DNA of 64,000 bases from Clusia tigrina (Eukaryota > Arthropoda > Insecta > Diptera > Clusiidae): contig OV050032.1 of NCBI GenBank assembly GCA_920105625.2, positions 100,424,542 to 100,488,541 of the forward strand. Direction: 5' to 3'. A program made the position numbers and the translations under genes. This document shows positions 26,101 through 38,594 of the stretch, piece after piece. The notes below the pieces were generated by a model that worked only from the letters and a program-made list of their open reading frames with translations, was not told where the DNA came from and did not search any database. The first letter of the stretch is position 1, and every line of letters starts with the position of its first letter.

Positions 26101-28040
26101 GTACTCGAGCCTCTTGTCAATTTAAGTTATATCTCAAAGCTATGCTACCCTTGAGTCCCAAATCAAACACTGATAAAACTTCAAATGGCCCTAACTTCTT
26201 TACGGTACGTCCTACACCTATCAAAGTTTGCAGCATACAAATGCTTGTAACTTTTTACTGGAGCGTCATAAAACCTTGAAATTTTGTAACAATGAAGTAC
26301 CCGAGCCTCTTTTCAATTTAAGCTATCGCTCAAAGCTATGCTACCCTTGAATCCCAAATCAAACACTGATAAAACTTCAAATGGCCCTAACTTCTTTACG
26401 GTACGTCCTACACCTATCAAAGTTTGCAAAATTCAAATGCTTGTAACTTTTTACTGGAGCGTCATAAAACCTTGAAATTTTGTAACAATAAAGTACTCGA
26501 TCCTCTTGTCAATTTAAGCTATCGCTCAAGGCTATGCTACCCTTGACTCCCAAATCAAACACTGATAAAACTTCAAATGGCCCTAACTTCTATACGGTAC
26601 GTCCTACACCTATCAAAGTTTGCAACATACAAATGCTTGTAACTTTTTACTGGAGCGTCATAAAATCTTGAAATTTTGTAACAATAAAGTACTCGAGCCT
26701 CTTGTCAATTTAAGTTATCGCTCAAAGCTATGTTACCCTTGAGTCCCAAATCAAACACTGATAAAACTTCAAATGGCCCTAACTTCTATACGGTACGTCC
26801 CACACCTATCAAAGTTTGCAACATACAAATGCTTGTAACTTTTTACTGGAGCGTCATAAAACCTTGAAATTTTGTAACAATAAAGTACTCGAGCCTCTTG
26901 TCAATTTAAGCTATCGCTCAAAGCTTTGCTACCCTTGAGTCCCAAATCAAACACTGATAAAATTTCAAATGTCCCTAACTTCTATAAGGTACGTCCCACA
27001 CATATCAAAGTTTGCAACATACAAATGCTTGTAACTTTTTACTGGAGCGTCATAAAACCTTGAAATTTTGTAACAATAAAGTAATCGAGCCTCTTGTCAA
27101 TTTAAGCTATCACTCAAACCTATGCTACCCTTGAATCCCAAATCAAACACTGATAAAACTTCAAATGGCCCTAACTTCTATACGGTACGTCCTACACCTA
27201 TCAAAGTTTTCAACATACAAATACGCAGTAACTTTTTACTGGAGCGTCATGAAACCTTGAAATTTTGTAACAATAAAGTACTCGAGCCTCTTGTCAATTT
27301 AAGCTATCGCTCAAAGCTATGCTTCCTGAGTCCCAAATCAAACACTGATAAAACTTCAAATGGCGCTAACTTCTATACGGTACGTCCGACACCTATCAAA
27401 GTTTGCAACATACCAATGCTTGTAACTTTTTACTGGAGCGTCATAAGACCTTGAACTTTTGTAACAATAAAGTACTCGAGCCTCTTGTCAATTTAAGCTA
27501 TCACTCAAAGCTATGCTACCCTAGAGTGCCAAATCAAACTCTGATAAAACTTCAAATGGTCCTAACTCCTATACGGTACGTCCTACATATATCAAAGTTT
27601 GCAACATACAAATGCTTGAAACTTTTTACTGGAGCGTCATAAAACCTTGAAATTTTGTAACAATAAAGTACTCGAGCCTCTTGTCAATTTAAGCTATTGC
27701 TCAAAGCTATGCTACCCTTGAGTCCCAAATCTAAAACTGATAAAACTTCAAATGACCCTAACTTCTTTACGGTACGTCCTACACCTATCAAAGTTTGCAG
27801 CATACAAATGCTTGTAACTTTTTACTGGAGCGTCATAAAACCTTGAAATTTTGTAACAATGAAGTACCCGAGCCTCTTGTCAATTTAAGCTATCGCTCAA
27901 AGCTATGCTACCCTTGAGTCCCAAATCAAACACTGATAAAACTTCAAATGGCCCTAACTTCTTTACGGTACGTCATACACCTATCAAAGTTTGCAAAATT
28001 CAAATGCATGTAACTTTTTACTGGAGCGTCATAAAACCTT
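23140..28040. repeat. 12- to 13-monomer HOR, two copies
   Basis: The block starting with the GTGACAATAAAG monomer near 23,150 recurs near 25,698 (offset 2,547 bp). The downstream part, with TTTGCTACCC, AAGTAATCGAG, ATACGCAGTAAC and TGCTTCCTGAG, recurs with offset 2,351 bp (for example near 24,771 and 27,122). The one-monomer change in offset is explained by a monomer with GAGCCCCAATTC near 24,391 that is present only in the first copy. Small differences between copies include TGCCAAATTC versus TGCAAAATTC. Confidence 0.75.
24771..25103 (+). repeat. Pair of monomers with +1 and -2 indels (longest stop-free frame)
   Basis: The first monomer has ATACGCAGTAAC (one base longer than ATGCTTGTAAC) and the next has TGCTTCCTGAG (two bases shorter than TGCTACCCTTGAG). 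Together they keep one frame open for 110 codons. An identical pair occurs at 27122-27454, 2,351 bp downstream. I annotate this as repeat and not as a gene. The open frame follows from the indels, and translation shows only the same satellite-derived peptide seen in all monomers. Confidence 0.8.
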
Positions 28041-29480
28041 GAAATTTTGTAACAATAAAGTACCCGAGCCTCTTGTCAATTTAAGTTATCGCTCAAAGCT
28101 ATGCTACCCTTGAGTCCCAAATCAAACACTGAAAAAACTTCAAACGCCCGTAACTTCTTTACGGTACGTCCTACACCTATCAAAGTTGGCAACATTCAAA
28201 TGCTTGTAACTTTTTACTGGAGCGTCATAAAACCTTGAAATTTTGTAACAATAAAGTACTCGATCCTCTTGTCAATTTAAGCTATCGCTCAAAGCTATGC
28301 TACCTTTGAGTCCCAAATCAAACACTGATAGAACTTCAAATGGCCCTTTACTTCTATACGGTACGTCCTACAGCTATCAGACTTTGCAAAATACCAATGC
28401 TTGTAACTTTTTACTGGAGCGTCATAAAACCTTGAAATTTTGTAACAATAAAGTACTCGAGCCTCTTGTCAATTTAAGCTATCGCTCAAAGCTATGCTAC
28501 CCTTGAGCCCCAATTCAAACACTGATAAAACTTCAAATGGCCCTAACTTCTATACGGTACGTCCTACACCTATAAAAGTTTGCAACATACAAATGCTTGT
28601 AACTTTTTACTGGAGCGTCATAAAACCTTGAAATTTTGTAACAATAAAGTACTCGAGCCTCTTGTCAATTTAAGTTATCGCTCAAAGCTATGTTACCCTT
28701 GAGGCCCAAATGAAACACTGATAAAACTTCAAATGGCCCAAACTTCTATACAGTACGTCCTACGCCTCTCAAAGTTAGCAACACACAAATGCTTGTAACT
28801 TTTTACAGGAGCGTCATAAAACCTTGAAATTTTGTAACAATAAAGTACTCAAGCAACTTGTCAATTTAAGCTATCGCTCAAAGCTATGCTACCCTTGAGT
28901 CCCAAATCAAACACTGATAAAATTTCAAATGTCCCTAACTTCTATAAGGTACGTCCTACACATATCAAAGTTTGCAACATACAAATGCTTGTAACTTTTT
29001 ACTGGAGCGTCATAAAACCTTGAAATTTTGTAACAATAAAGTAATCGAGCCTCTTGTCAATTTAAGCTATCACTCAAACCTATGCTACCCTTGAATCCCA
29101 AATCAAATACTGATAAAACTTCAAATGGCCCTAACTTCTATACGGTACGTCCTACACCTATCAAAGTTTTCAACATACAAATACGCAGTAACTTTTTACT
29201 GGAGCGTCATGAAACCTTGAAATTTTGTAACAATAAAGTACTCGAGCCTCTTGTCAATTTAAGCTATCGCTCAAAGCTATGCTACCCTTGAGTCCCAAAT
29301 CAAACACTGATAAAACTTCAAATGGCGCTAACTTCTATACGGTACGTCCTACACCTATCAAAGTTTGCAAAATACCAATGCTTGTAACTTTTTACTGGAG
29401 CGTCATAAGACCTTGAACTTTTGTAACAATAAAGTACTCGAGCCTCTTGTCAATTTAAGCTATCACTCAAAGCTATGCTA
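28041..29480. repeat. Domain B HOR segment, left copy (3,129-bp offset)
   Basis: Monomers with ACTGAAAAAACTTC, ACTGATAGAAC, CAGCTATCAGAC, GAGCCCCAATTC, GAGGCCCAAATG, AAGCAACTTG and ATACGCAGTAAC occur here in the same order as at about 31.17-32.55 kb. The offset is 3,129 bp (for example the ACTGATAGAAC monomers near 28,324 and 31,453). Confidence 0.75.
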
Positions 29481-29973
29481 CCCTTGAGTGCCAAATCAAA
29501 CTCTGATAAAACTTCAAATGGTCCTAACTCCTATACGGTACGTCCTACATATATCAAAGTTTGCAACATACAAATGCTTGGAACTTTTTACTGGAGCGTC
29601 ATAAAACCTTGAGATTTTGTAACAATAAAGTACTCGAGCCTCTTGTCAATTTAAGCTATTGCTCAAAGCTATGGTACCCTTGAGTCCCAAATCAAAAACT
29701 GATAAAACTTCAAATGACCCTAACTTCTTTACGGTACGTCCTACACCTATCAAAGTTTGCAACATATAAATGCTTGTAACTTTTTACTGGAGCGTCATAA
29801 AACCTTGAAATTTTGTAACAATAAAGTACTCGAGCCTCTTGTCAATTTAAGCTATCGCTCAAAGCTATGCTACCCTTGAGTCCCAAATCAAACACTGGTA
29901 AAACTTCAAATGGCCCTAACTTCTATACGGTACGTCCTACACCTATCAAAGTTTGCAACATACAAATTCTTCT

Positions 29974-30013
29974 AACTTTTTACTGGAGCGTCAAACTTTT
30001 CACTGGAGCGTCA
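29974..30013 (+). repeat. 20-bp tandem duplication within a monomer (copy 1 of 7)
   Basis: The 20 bases beginning AACTTTTTACTGG (monomer positions 175-194) are present twice in a row, the second time as AACTTTTCACTGG. The host monomer, starting at 29800, is 216 bp long. It also carries the upstream variant AAATTCTTCTAAC. Confidence 0.9.
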
Positions 30014-30406
30014 TAAAACCTTGAAATTTTGTAACAATAAAGTACTCGAGCCTCTTGTGAATTTAAGCTATCGCTAAAAGCTATGCTACCCTTGAGTCCG
30101 AAATCAAACAATGATAAAACTTCAAATGGCCCTAACTTCTTTACGGTACGTCCTACACCTATCAAAGTTTGCAACATACAATTGCTAGTAACTTTTTACC
30201 GGAGCGTCATAAAGCCTTGAAATTTTTACCAATAAAGTACTCGAGCCTCTTCTCAATTTAAGCTATCGCTCAAAGCTATGCTACCCTTGAGTCACAAATC
30301 AAACACTGATAAAACTTCAAATGGCCTTAACTTCTATACGGTACGTCCTACACCTATCAAAGTTTGCAACATACAAATGCTTGTAACTTTTTACTGGAGC
30401 GTCATA

Positions 30407-30573
30407 AAACCTTGAAATTTTGTAACAATAAAATACTCGAGCCTCTTGTCAATTTAAGCTATCGCCTTGAGACCCAAATAAAACACTGATAAAACTTCAA
30501 ATGGCCCTAACTTCTATCCTGTACGCCCTACACATATCAAAGTTTGCTTGTAACTTTTTACTGGAGCGTCATA
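30407..30573 (+). repeat. Shortened 167-bp monomer with two deletions (copy 1 of 3)
   Basis: This monomer lacks 16 bp after ATCGC (the TCAAAGC...CTACC stretch), giving ATCGCCTTGAGACCC. It also lacks 13 bp between two GC dinucleotides, giving AGTTTGCTTGTAAC. Each deletion has short flanking homology (C and GC). It further carries AAATACTCGAG and TATCCTGTACG. Total 196 - 29 = 167 bp, matching the spacing of the flanking monomer starts. Confidence 0.92.
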
Positions 30574-31169
30574 AAACCATGAAATTTTGTAACAATCAAG
30601 TACTCGAGCCTCTTGTCAATTTAAGCTATCACTCAAAGCTATGCTACCCTTGAGTCCCAAATCAAACACTTATAAAACTTCAAATGGCCCTAACTTCTAT
30701 ACGGTACGTCCTACACCTATCAAAGTTCGCAACATACAAATGCGCAGTAACTTTTTACTGGAGCGTCATAAAACCTTGAAATTTTGTAACAATAAAGTAC
30801 TCGAGCCTCTTGTCAATTTAAGCTATCGCGCAAAGCTATGCTACCCTTGAGTCCCAAATCAAACACTGATAAAACTTCAAATGGCGCTAACTTCTATACG
30901 GTACGTCCTACACCTATCAAAGATTGCAACATACAAATGCTTGTAACTTTTTACTGGAGCGTCAAAAAACCTTGAAATTTCATAACAATAAAGTACTCGA
31001 GCCTCTTGTCAATTTAAGCTATCGCTCAAAGCTATGATACCCTTGAGTCCCAAATCAAACACTGATAAAACTTCAAATGGCCCTAACTTCTATACGGTAC
31101 GTCCTACACCTATCAAAGTTTGTAACATACAAATGCTTGTAACTTTTTACTGGAGCGTCATACAACCTT

Positions 31170-32550
31170 GAAATTTTGTAACAATAAAGTACCCGAGCCT
31201 CTTGTCAATTTAAGTTATCGCTCAAAGCTATGCTACCCTTGAGTCCCAAATCAAACACTGAAAAAACTTCAAACGCCCGTAACTTCTTTGCGGTACGTCC
31301 TACACCTATCAAAGTTGGCAACATTCAAATGCTTGTAACTTTTTACTGGAGCGTCATAAAACCTTGAAATTTTGTAACAATAAAGTACTCGATCCTCTTG
31401 TCAATTTAAGCTATCGCTCAAAGCTATGCTACCTTTTAGTCCCAAATCAAACACTGATAGAACTTCAAATGGCCCTTTACTTCTATACGGTACGTCCTAC
31501 AGCTATCAGACTTTGCAAAATACCAATGCTTGTAACTTTTTACTGGAGCGTCATAAAACCTTGAAATTTTGTAACAATAAAGTACTCGAGCCTCTTGTCA
31601 ATTTAAGCTATCGCTCAAAGCTATGCTACCCTTGAGCCCCAATTCAAACACTGATAAAACTTCAAATGGCCCTAACTTCTATACGGTACGTCCAACACCT
31701 ATAAAAGTTTGCAACATACAAATGCTTGTAACTTTTTACTGGAGCGTCATAAAACCTTGAAATTTTGTAACAATAAAGTACTCGAGCCTCTTGTCAATTT
31801 AAGTTATCGCTCAAAGCTATGTTACCCTTGAGGCCCAAATGAAACACTGATAAAACTTCAAATGGCCCAAACTTCTATACAGTACGTCCTACGCCTCTCA
31901 AAGTTAGCAACACACAAATGCTTGTAACTTTTTACAGGAGCGTCATAAAACCTTGAAATTTTGTAACAATAAAGTACTCAAGCAACTTGTCAATCTAAGC
32001 TATCGCTCAAAGCTATGCTACCCTTGAGTCCCAAATCAAACACTGATAAAATTTCAAATGTCCCTAACTTCTATAAGGTACGTCCTACACATATCAAAGT
32101 TTGCAACATACAAATGCTTGTAACTTTTTACTGGAGCGTCATAAAACCTTGAAATTTTGTAACAATAAAGTAATCGAGCCTCTTGTCAATTTAAGCTATC
32201 ACTCAAACCTATGCTACGCTTGAATCCCAAATCAAATACTGATAAAACTTCAAATGGCCCTAACTTCTATACGGTACGTCCTACACCTATCAAAGTTTTC
32301 AACATACAAATACGCAGTAACTTTTTACTGGAGCGTCATGAAACCTTGAAATTTTGTAACAATAAAGTACTCGAGCCTCTTGTCAATTTAAGCTATCGCT
32401 CAAAGCTATGCTACCCTTGAGTCCCAAATCAAACACTGATAAAACTTCAAATGGCGCTAACTTCTATACGGTACGTCCTACACCTATCAAAGTTTGCAAA
32501 ATACCAATGCTTGTAACTTTTTACTGGAGCGTCATAAAACCTTGAAATTT
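31170..32550. repeat. Domain B HOR segment, right copy (3,129-bp offset)
   Basis: Partner of the segment at about 28.04-29.48 kb. Differences include CTACCTTTTAGTCCC versus CTACCTTTGAGTCCC and CTACGCTTGAATCC versus CTACCCTTGAATCC. Just after it, the CTACGCTTGAATCC/ATACGCAG monomer is duplicated two units (393 bp) later, which explains why the next markers have offset 3,326 bp. Confidence 0.75.
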
Positions 32551-33299
32551 TGTAACAATAAAGTAATCGAGCCTCTTGTCAATTTAAGCTATCACTCAAA
32601 CCTATGCTACGCTTGAATCCCAAATCAAATACTGATAAAACTTCAAATGGCCCTAACTTCTATACGGTACGTCCTACACCTATCAAAGTTTTCAACATAC
32701 AAATACGCAGTAACTTTTTACTGGAGCGTCATAAGACCTTGAACTTTTGTAACAATAAAGTACTCGAGCCTCTTGTCAATTTAAGCTATCACACAAAGCT
32801 ATGCTACCCTTGAGTGCCAAATCAAACTCTGATAAAACTTCAAATGGTCCTAACTCCTATACGGTACGTCCTACATATATCAAAGTTTGCAACATACAAA
32901 TGCTTGGAACTTTTTACTGGAGCGTCATAAAACCTTGAGATTTTGTAACAATAAAGTACTCGAGCCTCTTGTCAATTTAAGCTATTGCTCAAAGCTATGC
33001 TACCCTTGAGTCCCAAATCAAAAACTGATAAAACTTCAAATGACCCTAACTTCTTTACGGTACGTCCTACACCTATCAAAGTTTGCAACATATAAATGCT
33101 TGTAACTTTTTACTGGAGCGTCATAAAACCTTGAAATTTTGTAACAATAAAGTACTCGAGCCTCTTGTCAATTTAAGCTATCGCTCAAAGCTATGCTACC
33201 CTTGAGTCCCAAATCAAACACTGGTAAAACTTCAAATGGCCCTAACTTCTATACGGTACGTCCTACACCTATCAAAGTTTGCAACATACAAATTCTTCT

Positions 33300-33339
33300 A
33301 ACTTTTTACTGGAGCGTCAAACTTTTCACTGGAGCGTCA
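33300..33339 (+). repeat. 20-bp tandem duplication (copy 2 of 7)
   Basis: Same structure as at 29974, including the AACTTTTCACTGG second half and the AAATTCTTCTAAC lead-in. It lies 3,326 bp after the first. It is followed here by monomers with TCGAAGC and AAAGAACTGG, which are absent after copy 1. Confidence 0.9.
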
Positions 33340-34321
33340 TAAAACCTTGAAATTTTGTAACAATAAAGTACTCGAGCCTCTTGTCAATTTAAGCTATCGC
33401 TCGAAGCTATGCTGCCCTTGAGTCCCAAATCAAACACTGATAAAAATTCAAATGGCCCTAACTTCTATACGGTACGTGCAACACCTATCAGAGTTTGCAA
33501 CATACAAATGCTTGTAACTTTTTACTGGAGCGTCATAAAACCTTGAAATTTTGTAACAATAAAGAACTGGAGCCTCTTGTCAATTTAAGCTATCGCTCAA
33601 AGCTATGCTACCCTTGAGTCCCAAATCAAACACTGATAGAACTTCAAATGGCCCTTTACTTCTATACGGTACGTCCTACACCTATCAGACTTTGCAACAT
33701 ACAAATGCTTGTAACTTTTTACTGGAGCGTCATAAGAACTTGAACTTTTGTAACAATAAAGTACTCGAGCCTCTTGTCAATTTAAGCTAACGCTCAAAGC
33801 TATGCTACCCTTGAGTGCCAAATCAAACTCTGATAAAACTTCAAATGGTCCTAACTCCTATACGGTACGTCCTACATATATCAAAGTTTGCAACATACAA
33901 ATGCTTGGAACTTTTTACTGGAGCGTCATAAAACCTTGAAATTTTGTAACAATAAAGTACTCGAGCCTCTTGTGAATTTAAGCTATCGCTAAAAGCTTGG
34001 CTACCCTTGAGTCCGAAATCAAACAATGATAAAACTTCAAATGGCCCTAACTTCTTTACGGTACGTCCTACACCTATCAAAGTTTGCAACATACAATTGC
34101 TAGTAACTTTTTACCGGAGCGTCATAAAGCCTTGAAATTTTTACCAATAAAGTACTCGAGCCTCTTCTCAATTTAAGCTATCGCTCAAAGCTATGCTACC
34201 CTTGAGTCACAAATCAAACACTGATAAAACTTCAAATGGCCTTAACTTCTATACGGTACGTCCTACACCTATCAAAGTTTGCAACATACAAATGCTTGTA
34301 ACTTTTTACTGGAGCGTCATA

Positions 34322-34488
34322 AAACCTTGAAATTTTGTAACAATAAAATACTCGAGCCTCTTGTCAATTTAAGCTATCGCCTTGAGACCCAAATAAAACA
34401 CTGATAAAACTTCAAATGGCCCTAACTTCTATCCTGTACGTCCTACACATATCAAAGTTTGCTTGTAACTTTTTACTGGAGCGTCATA
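34322..34488 (+). repeat. Shortened 167-bp monomer (copy 2 of 3)
   Basis: Identical pair of deletions, offset 3,915 bp from copy 1. It differs by GTACGTCC where copy 1 has GTACGCCC. Confidence 0.92.
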
Positions 34489-37405
34489 AAACCATGAAAT
34501 TTTGTAACAATCAAGTACTCGAGCCTCTTGTCAATTTAAGCTATCACTCAAAGCTATGCTACCCTTGAGTCCCAAATCAAACACTTATAAAACTTCAAAT
34601 GGCCCTAACTTCTATACGGTACGTCCTACACCTATCAAAGTTCGCAACATACAAATGCGCAGTAACTTTTTACTGGAGCGTCATAAAACCTTGAAATTTT
34701 GTAACAATAAAGTACTCGAGCCTCTTGTCAATTTAAGCTATCGCGCAAAGCTATGCTACCCTTGAGTCCCAAATCAAACACTGATAAAACTTCAAATGGC
34801 GCTAACTTCTATACGGTACGTCCTACACCTATCAAAGATTGCAACATACAAATGCTTGTAACTTTTTACTGGAGCGTCAAAAAACCTTGAAATTTCATAA
34901 CAATAAAGTACTCGAGCCTCTTGTCAATTTAAGCTATCGCTCAAAGCTATGATACCCTTGCGTCCCAAATCAAACACTGATAAAACTTCAAATGGCCCTA
35001 ACTTCTATACGGTACGTCCTACACCTATCAAAGTTTGTAACATACAAATGCTTGTAACTTTTTACTGGAGCGTCATACAACCTTGAAATTTTGTAACAAT
35101 AAAGTACTCGAGCCTCTTGTCAATTTAAGTTATCGCTCAAAGCTATGTTACCCTTGAGTCCCAAATCAAACATTGATAAAACTTCAAATGGCCCTAACTT
35201 CTATACGGTACGTCCTACATCTATCAAAGTTTGCAACATACAAATGCTTGTAACTTTTTACTGGAGCGTCATAAAACCTTGAAATTTTGTAACAATAAAG
35301 TACTCAAGCAACTTGTCAATTTAAGCTATCGCTCAAAGCTATGCTACCCTTCAGTCCCAAATCAAACACTGATAAAATTTCAAATGTCCCTAACTTCTAT
35401 AAGGTACGTCCTACACATATCAAAGTTTGCAACATACAAATGCTTGTAACTTTTTACTGGAGCGTCATAAAACCTTGAAATTTTGAAACAATAAAGTAAT
35501 CGAGCCTCTTGTCAATTTAAGCTATCACTCAAACCTATGCTACCCTTGAATCCCAAATCAAACACTGATAAAACTTCAAATGGCCCTAACTTCTATACGG
35601 TACGTCCTACACCTATCAAAGTTTTCAACATACAAATACGCAGTAACTTTTTACTGGAGCGTCATGAAACCTTGAAATTTTGTAACAATAAAGTACTCGA
35701 GCCTCTTGTCAATTTAAGCTATCGCTCAAAGCTATGCTACCCTTGAGTCCCAAATCAAACACTGATAAAACTTCAAATGGCGCTAACTTCTATACGGTAC
35801 GTCCTACACCTATCAAAGTTTGCAAAATACCAATGCTTGTAACTTTTTACTGGAGCGTCATAAAACCTTGAAATTTTTTAACAATAAAGTACTCGAGCGT
35901 CTTGTCAATTTAAGCTATCGCTCAAAGCTATGCTACCCCTGAGAGCCAAATCAAACTCTGATAAAACTTGGAATGGCCCTAACTTCTATACTGTACGTGC
36001 AACACCTGTCAGTGTTTGCAACATACAAATGCTTGTAGCTTTTTACTGGAGCGTCATAAAACCTTGAAATTTTGTAACAATAAAGTACTCGAGCCTCTTG
36101 TCAATTTAAGTTATCGCTCAAAGCTATGTTACCCTTTAGTCCCAAATCAAACATTGATAAAACTTCAAATGGCCCTAACTTCTATACGGTACGTCCTACA
36201 CCTATCAAAGTTTGCAACATACAAATGCTTGTAACTTTTTACTGGAGCGTCATAAAACCTTGAAATTTTGTAACAATAAAGTACTCAAGCAACTTGTCAA
36301 TTTAAGCTATCGCTCAAAGCTATGCTACCCTTGAGTCCCAAATCAAACACTGATAAAATTTCAAATGTCCCTAACTTCTATAAGGTACGTCCTACACATA
36401 TCAAAGTTTGCAACATACAAATGCTTGTAACTTTTTACTGGAGCGTCATAAAACCTTGAAATTTTGAAACAATAAAGTAGTCGAGCCTCTTGTCAATTTA
36501 AGCTATCACTCAAACCTATGCTACCCTTGAATCCCAAATCAAACACTGATAAAACTTCAAATGGCCCTAACTTCTATACGGTACGTCCTACACCTATCAA
36601 AGTTTTCAACATACAAATACGCAGTAACTTTTTACTGGAGCGTCATGAAACCTTGAAATTTTGTAACAATAAAGTACTCGAGCCTCTTGTCAATTTAAGC
36701 TATCGCTCAAAGCTATGCTACCATTGAGTCCCAAATCAAACACTGATAAAACTTCAAATGGAGCTAACTTCTATACGGTACGTCCTACACCTATCAAAGT
36801 TTGCAAAATACCAATGCTTGTAACTTTTTACTGGAGCGTCATAAGACCTTGAACTTTTGTAACAATAAAGTACTCGAGCCTCTTGTCAATTTAAGCTATC
36901 ACTCAAAGCTATGCTACCCTTGAGTGCCAAATCAAACTCTGATAAAACTTCAAATGGTCCTAACTCCTACACGGTACGTCCTACATATATCAAAGTTTGC
37001 AACATACAAATGCTTGGAACTTTTTACTGGAGCGTCATAAAACCTTGAAATTTTGTAACAATAAAGTACTCGAGCCACTTGTCAATTTAAGCTATTGCTC
37101 AAAGCTATGCTACCCTTGAGTCCCAAATCAAAAACTGATAAAACTTCAAATGACCCTTCTTTACGGTACGTCCTACACCTATCAAAGTTTGCAACATATA
37201 AATGCTTGTAACTTTTTACTGGAGCGTCATAAAACCTTGAAATTTTGTAACAATAAAGTACTCGAGCGTCTTGTCAATTTAAGCTATCGCTCAAAGCTAT
37301 GCTACCCTTGAGTCCCAAATCAAACACTGGTAAAACTTCAAATGGCCCTAACTTCTATACGGTACATCCTACACCTATCAAAGTTTGCAACATACAAATT
37401 CTTCT

Positions 37406-37445
37406 AACTTTTTACTGGAGCGTCAAACTTTTCACTGGAGCGTCA
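37406..37445 (+). repeat. 20-bp tandem duplication (copy 3 of 7)
   Basis: Same as the copy at 33300, offset 4,106 bp, with the same TCGAAGC and AAAGAACTGG monomers following. Confidence 0.9.
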
Positions 37446-38427
37446 TAAAACCTTGAAATTTTGTAACAATAAAGTACTCGAGCCTCTTGTCAATTTAAGC
37501 TATCGCTCGAAGCTATGCTGCCCTTGAGTCCCAAATCAAACACTGATAAAAATTCAAATGGCCCTAACTTCTATACGGTACGTGCAACACCTATCAGAGT
37601 TTGCAACATACAAATGCTTGTAACTTTTTACTGGAGCGTCATAAAACCTTGAAATTTTGTAACAATAAAGAACTGGAGCCTCTTGTCAATTTAAGCTATC
37701 GCTCAAAGCTATGCTACCCTTGAGTCCCAAATCAAACACTGATAGAACTTCAAATGGCCCTTTACTTCTATACGGTACGTCCTACACCTATCAGACTTTG
37801 CAACATACAAATGCTTGTAACTTTTTACTGGAGCGTCATAAGACCTTGAACTTTTGTAACAATAAAGTACTCGAGCCTCTTGTCAATTTAAGCTAACGCT
37901 CAAAGCTATGCTACCCTTGAGTGCCAAATCAAACTCTGATAAAACTTCAAATGGTCCTAACTCCTATACGGTACGTCCTACATATATCAAAGTTTGCAAC
38001 ATACAAATGCTTTTAGCTTTTTACTGGAGCGTCATAAAACCTTGAAATTTTGTAACAATAAAGTACTCGAGCCTCTTGTGAATTTAAGCTATCGCTAAAA
38101 GCTATGCTACCCTTGAGTCCGAAATCAAACACTGATAAAACTTCAAATGGCCCTAACTTCTTTACGGTACGTCCTACACCTATCAAAGTTTGCAACATAC
38201 AATTGCTAGTAACTTTTTACCGGAGCGTCATAAAGCCTTGAAATTTTTACCAATAAAGTACTCGAGCCTCTTCTCAATTTAAGCTATCGCTCAAAGCTAT
38301 GCTACCCTTGAGTCACAAATCAAACACTGATAAAACTTCAAATGGCCTTAACTTCTATACAGTACGTCCTACACCTATCAAAGTTTGCAACATACAAATG
38401 CTTGTAACTTTTTACTGGAGCGTCATA

Positions 38428-38594
38428 AAACCTTGAAATTTTGTAACAATAAAATACTCGAGCCTCTTGTCAATTTAAGCTATCGCCTTGAGACCCAAAT
38501 AAAACACTGATAAAACTTCAATTGGCCCTAACTTCTATCCTGTACGTCCTACACATATCAAAGTTTGCTTGTAACTTTTTACTGGAGCGTCATA
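38428..38594 (+). repeat. Shortened 167-bp monomer (copy 3 of 3)
   Basis: Identical pair of deletions, offset 4,106 bp from copy 2, with the private change CAATTGGCCC. Confidence 0.92.

Larger units (their letters stand above)
1..28040. repeat. Array domain A: AATGAAG / CCCTAGAG subfamily region
   Basis: Monomers here alternate between the basic type and a subfamily with AATGAAGTACCCGAG in place of AATAAAGTACTCGAG. That subfamily is often combined with CCCTAGAGTCCC and GGCTCTAAC. ACGCCCCTAAC in place of ATGGCCCTAAC is also common. The last AATGAAG monomer I find is near 27,870, and none was seen to the right. Within the domain, marker spacings are 7, 8, 9, 11, 12, 13 and 14 monomers, so there is no single fixed HOR but several overlapping amplification events. 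Confidence 0.8.
33300..35130. repeat. 4,106-bp-offset HOR segment, left copy
   Basis: Starts at the 20-bp duplication and runs through the monomers with TCGAAGC, AAAGAACTGG, GCTAACGCTC, TTGTGAATTTAAG, CAATTGCTAGTAAC with TTTACCGG, the 167-bp monomer, ATGCGCAGTAAC, and CATACAACC. All recur in order 4,106 bp downstream. Confidence 0.8.

Noticed and set aside
33841..34092. Minus-strand open frames of 61-83 codons, also near 1870, 4627, 29980, 38013 and 41776
   Set aside because: They are the complement of the same repeat and appear wherever local variants remove a stop. They have no homology I recognise.
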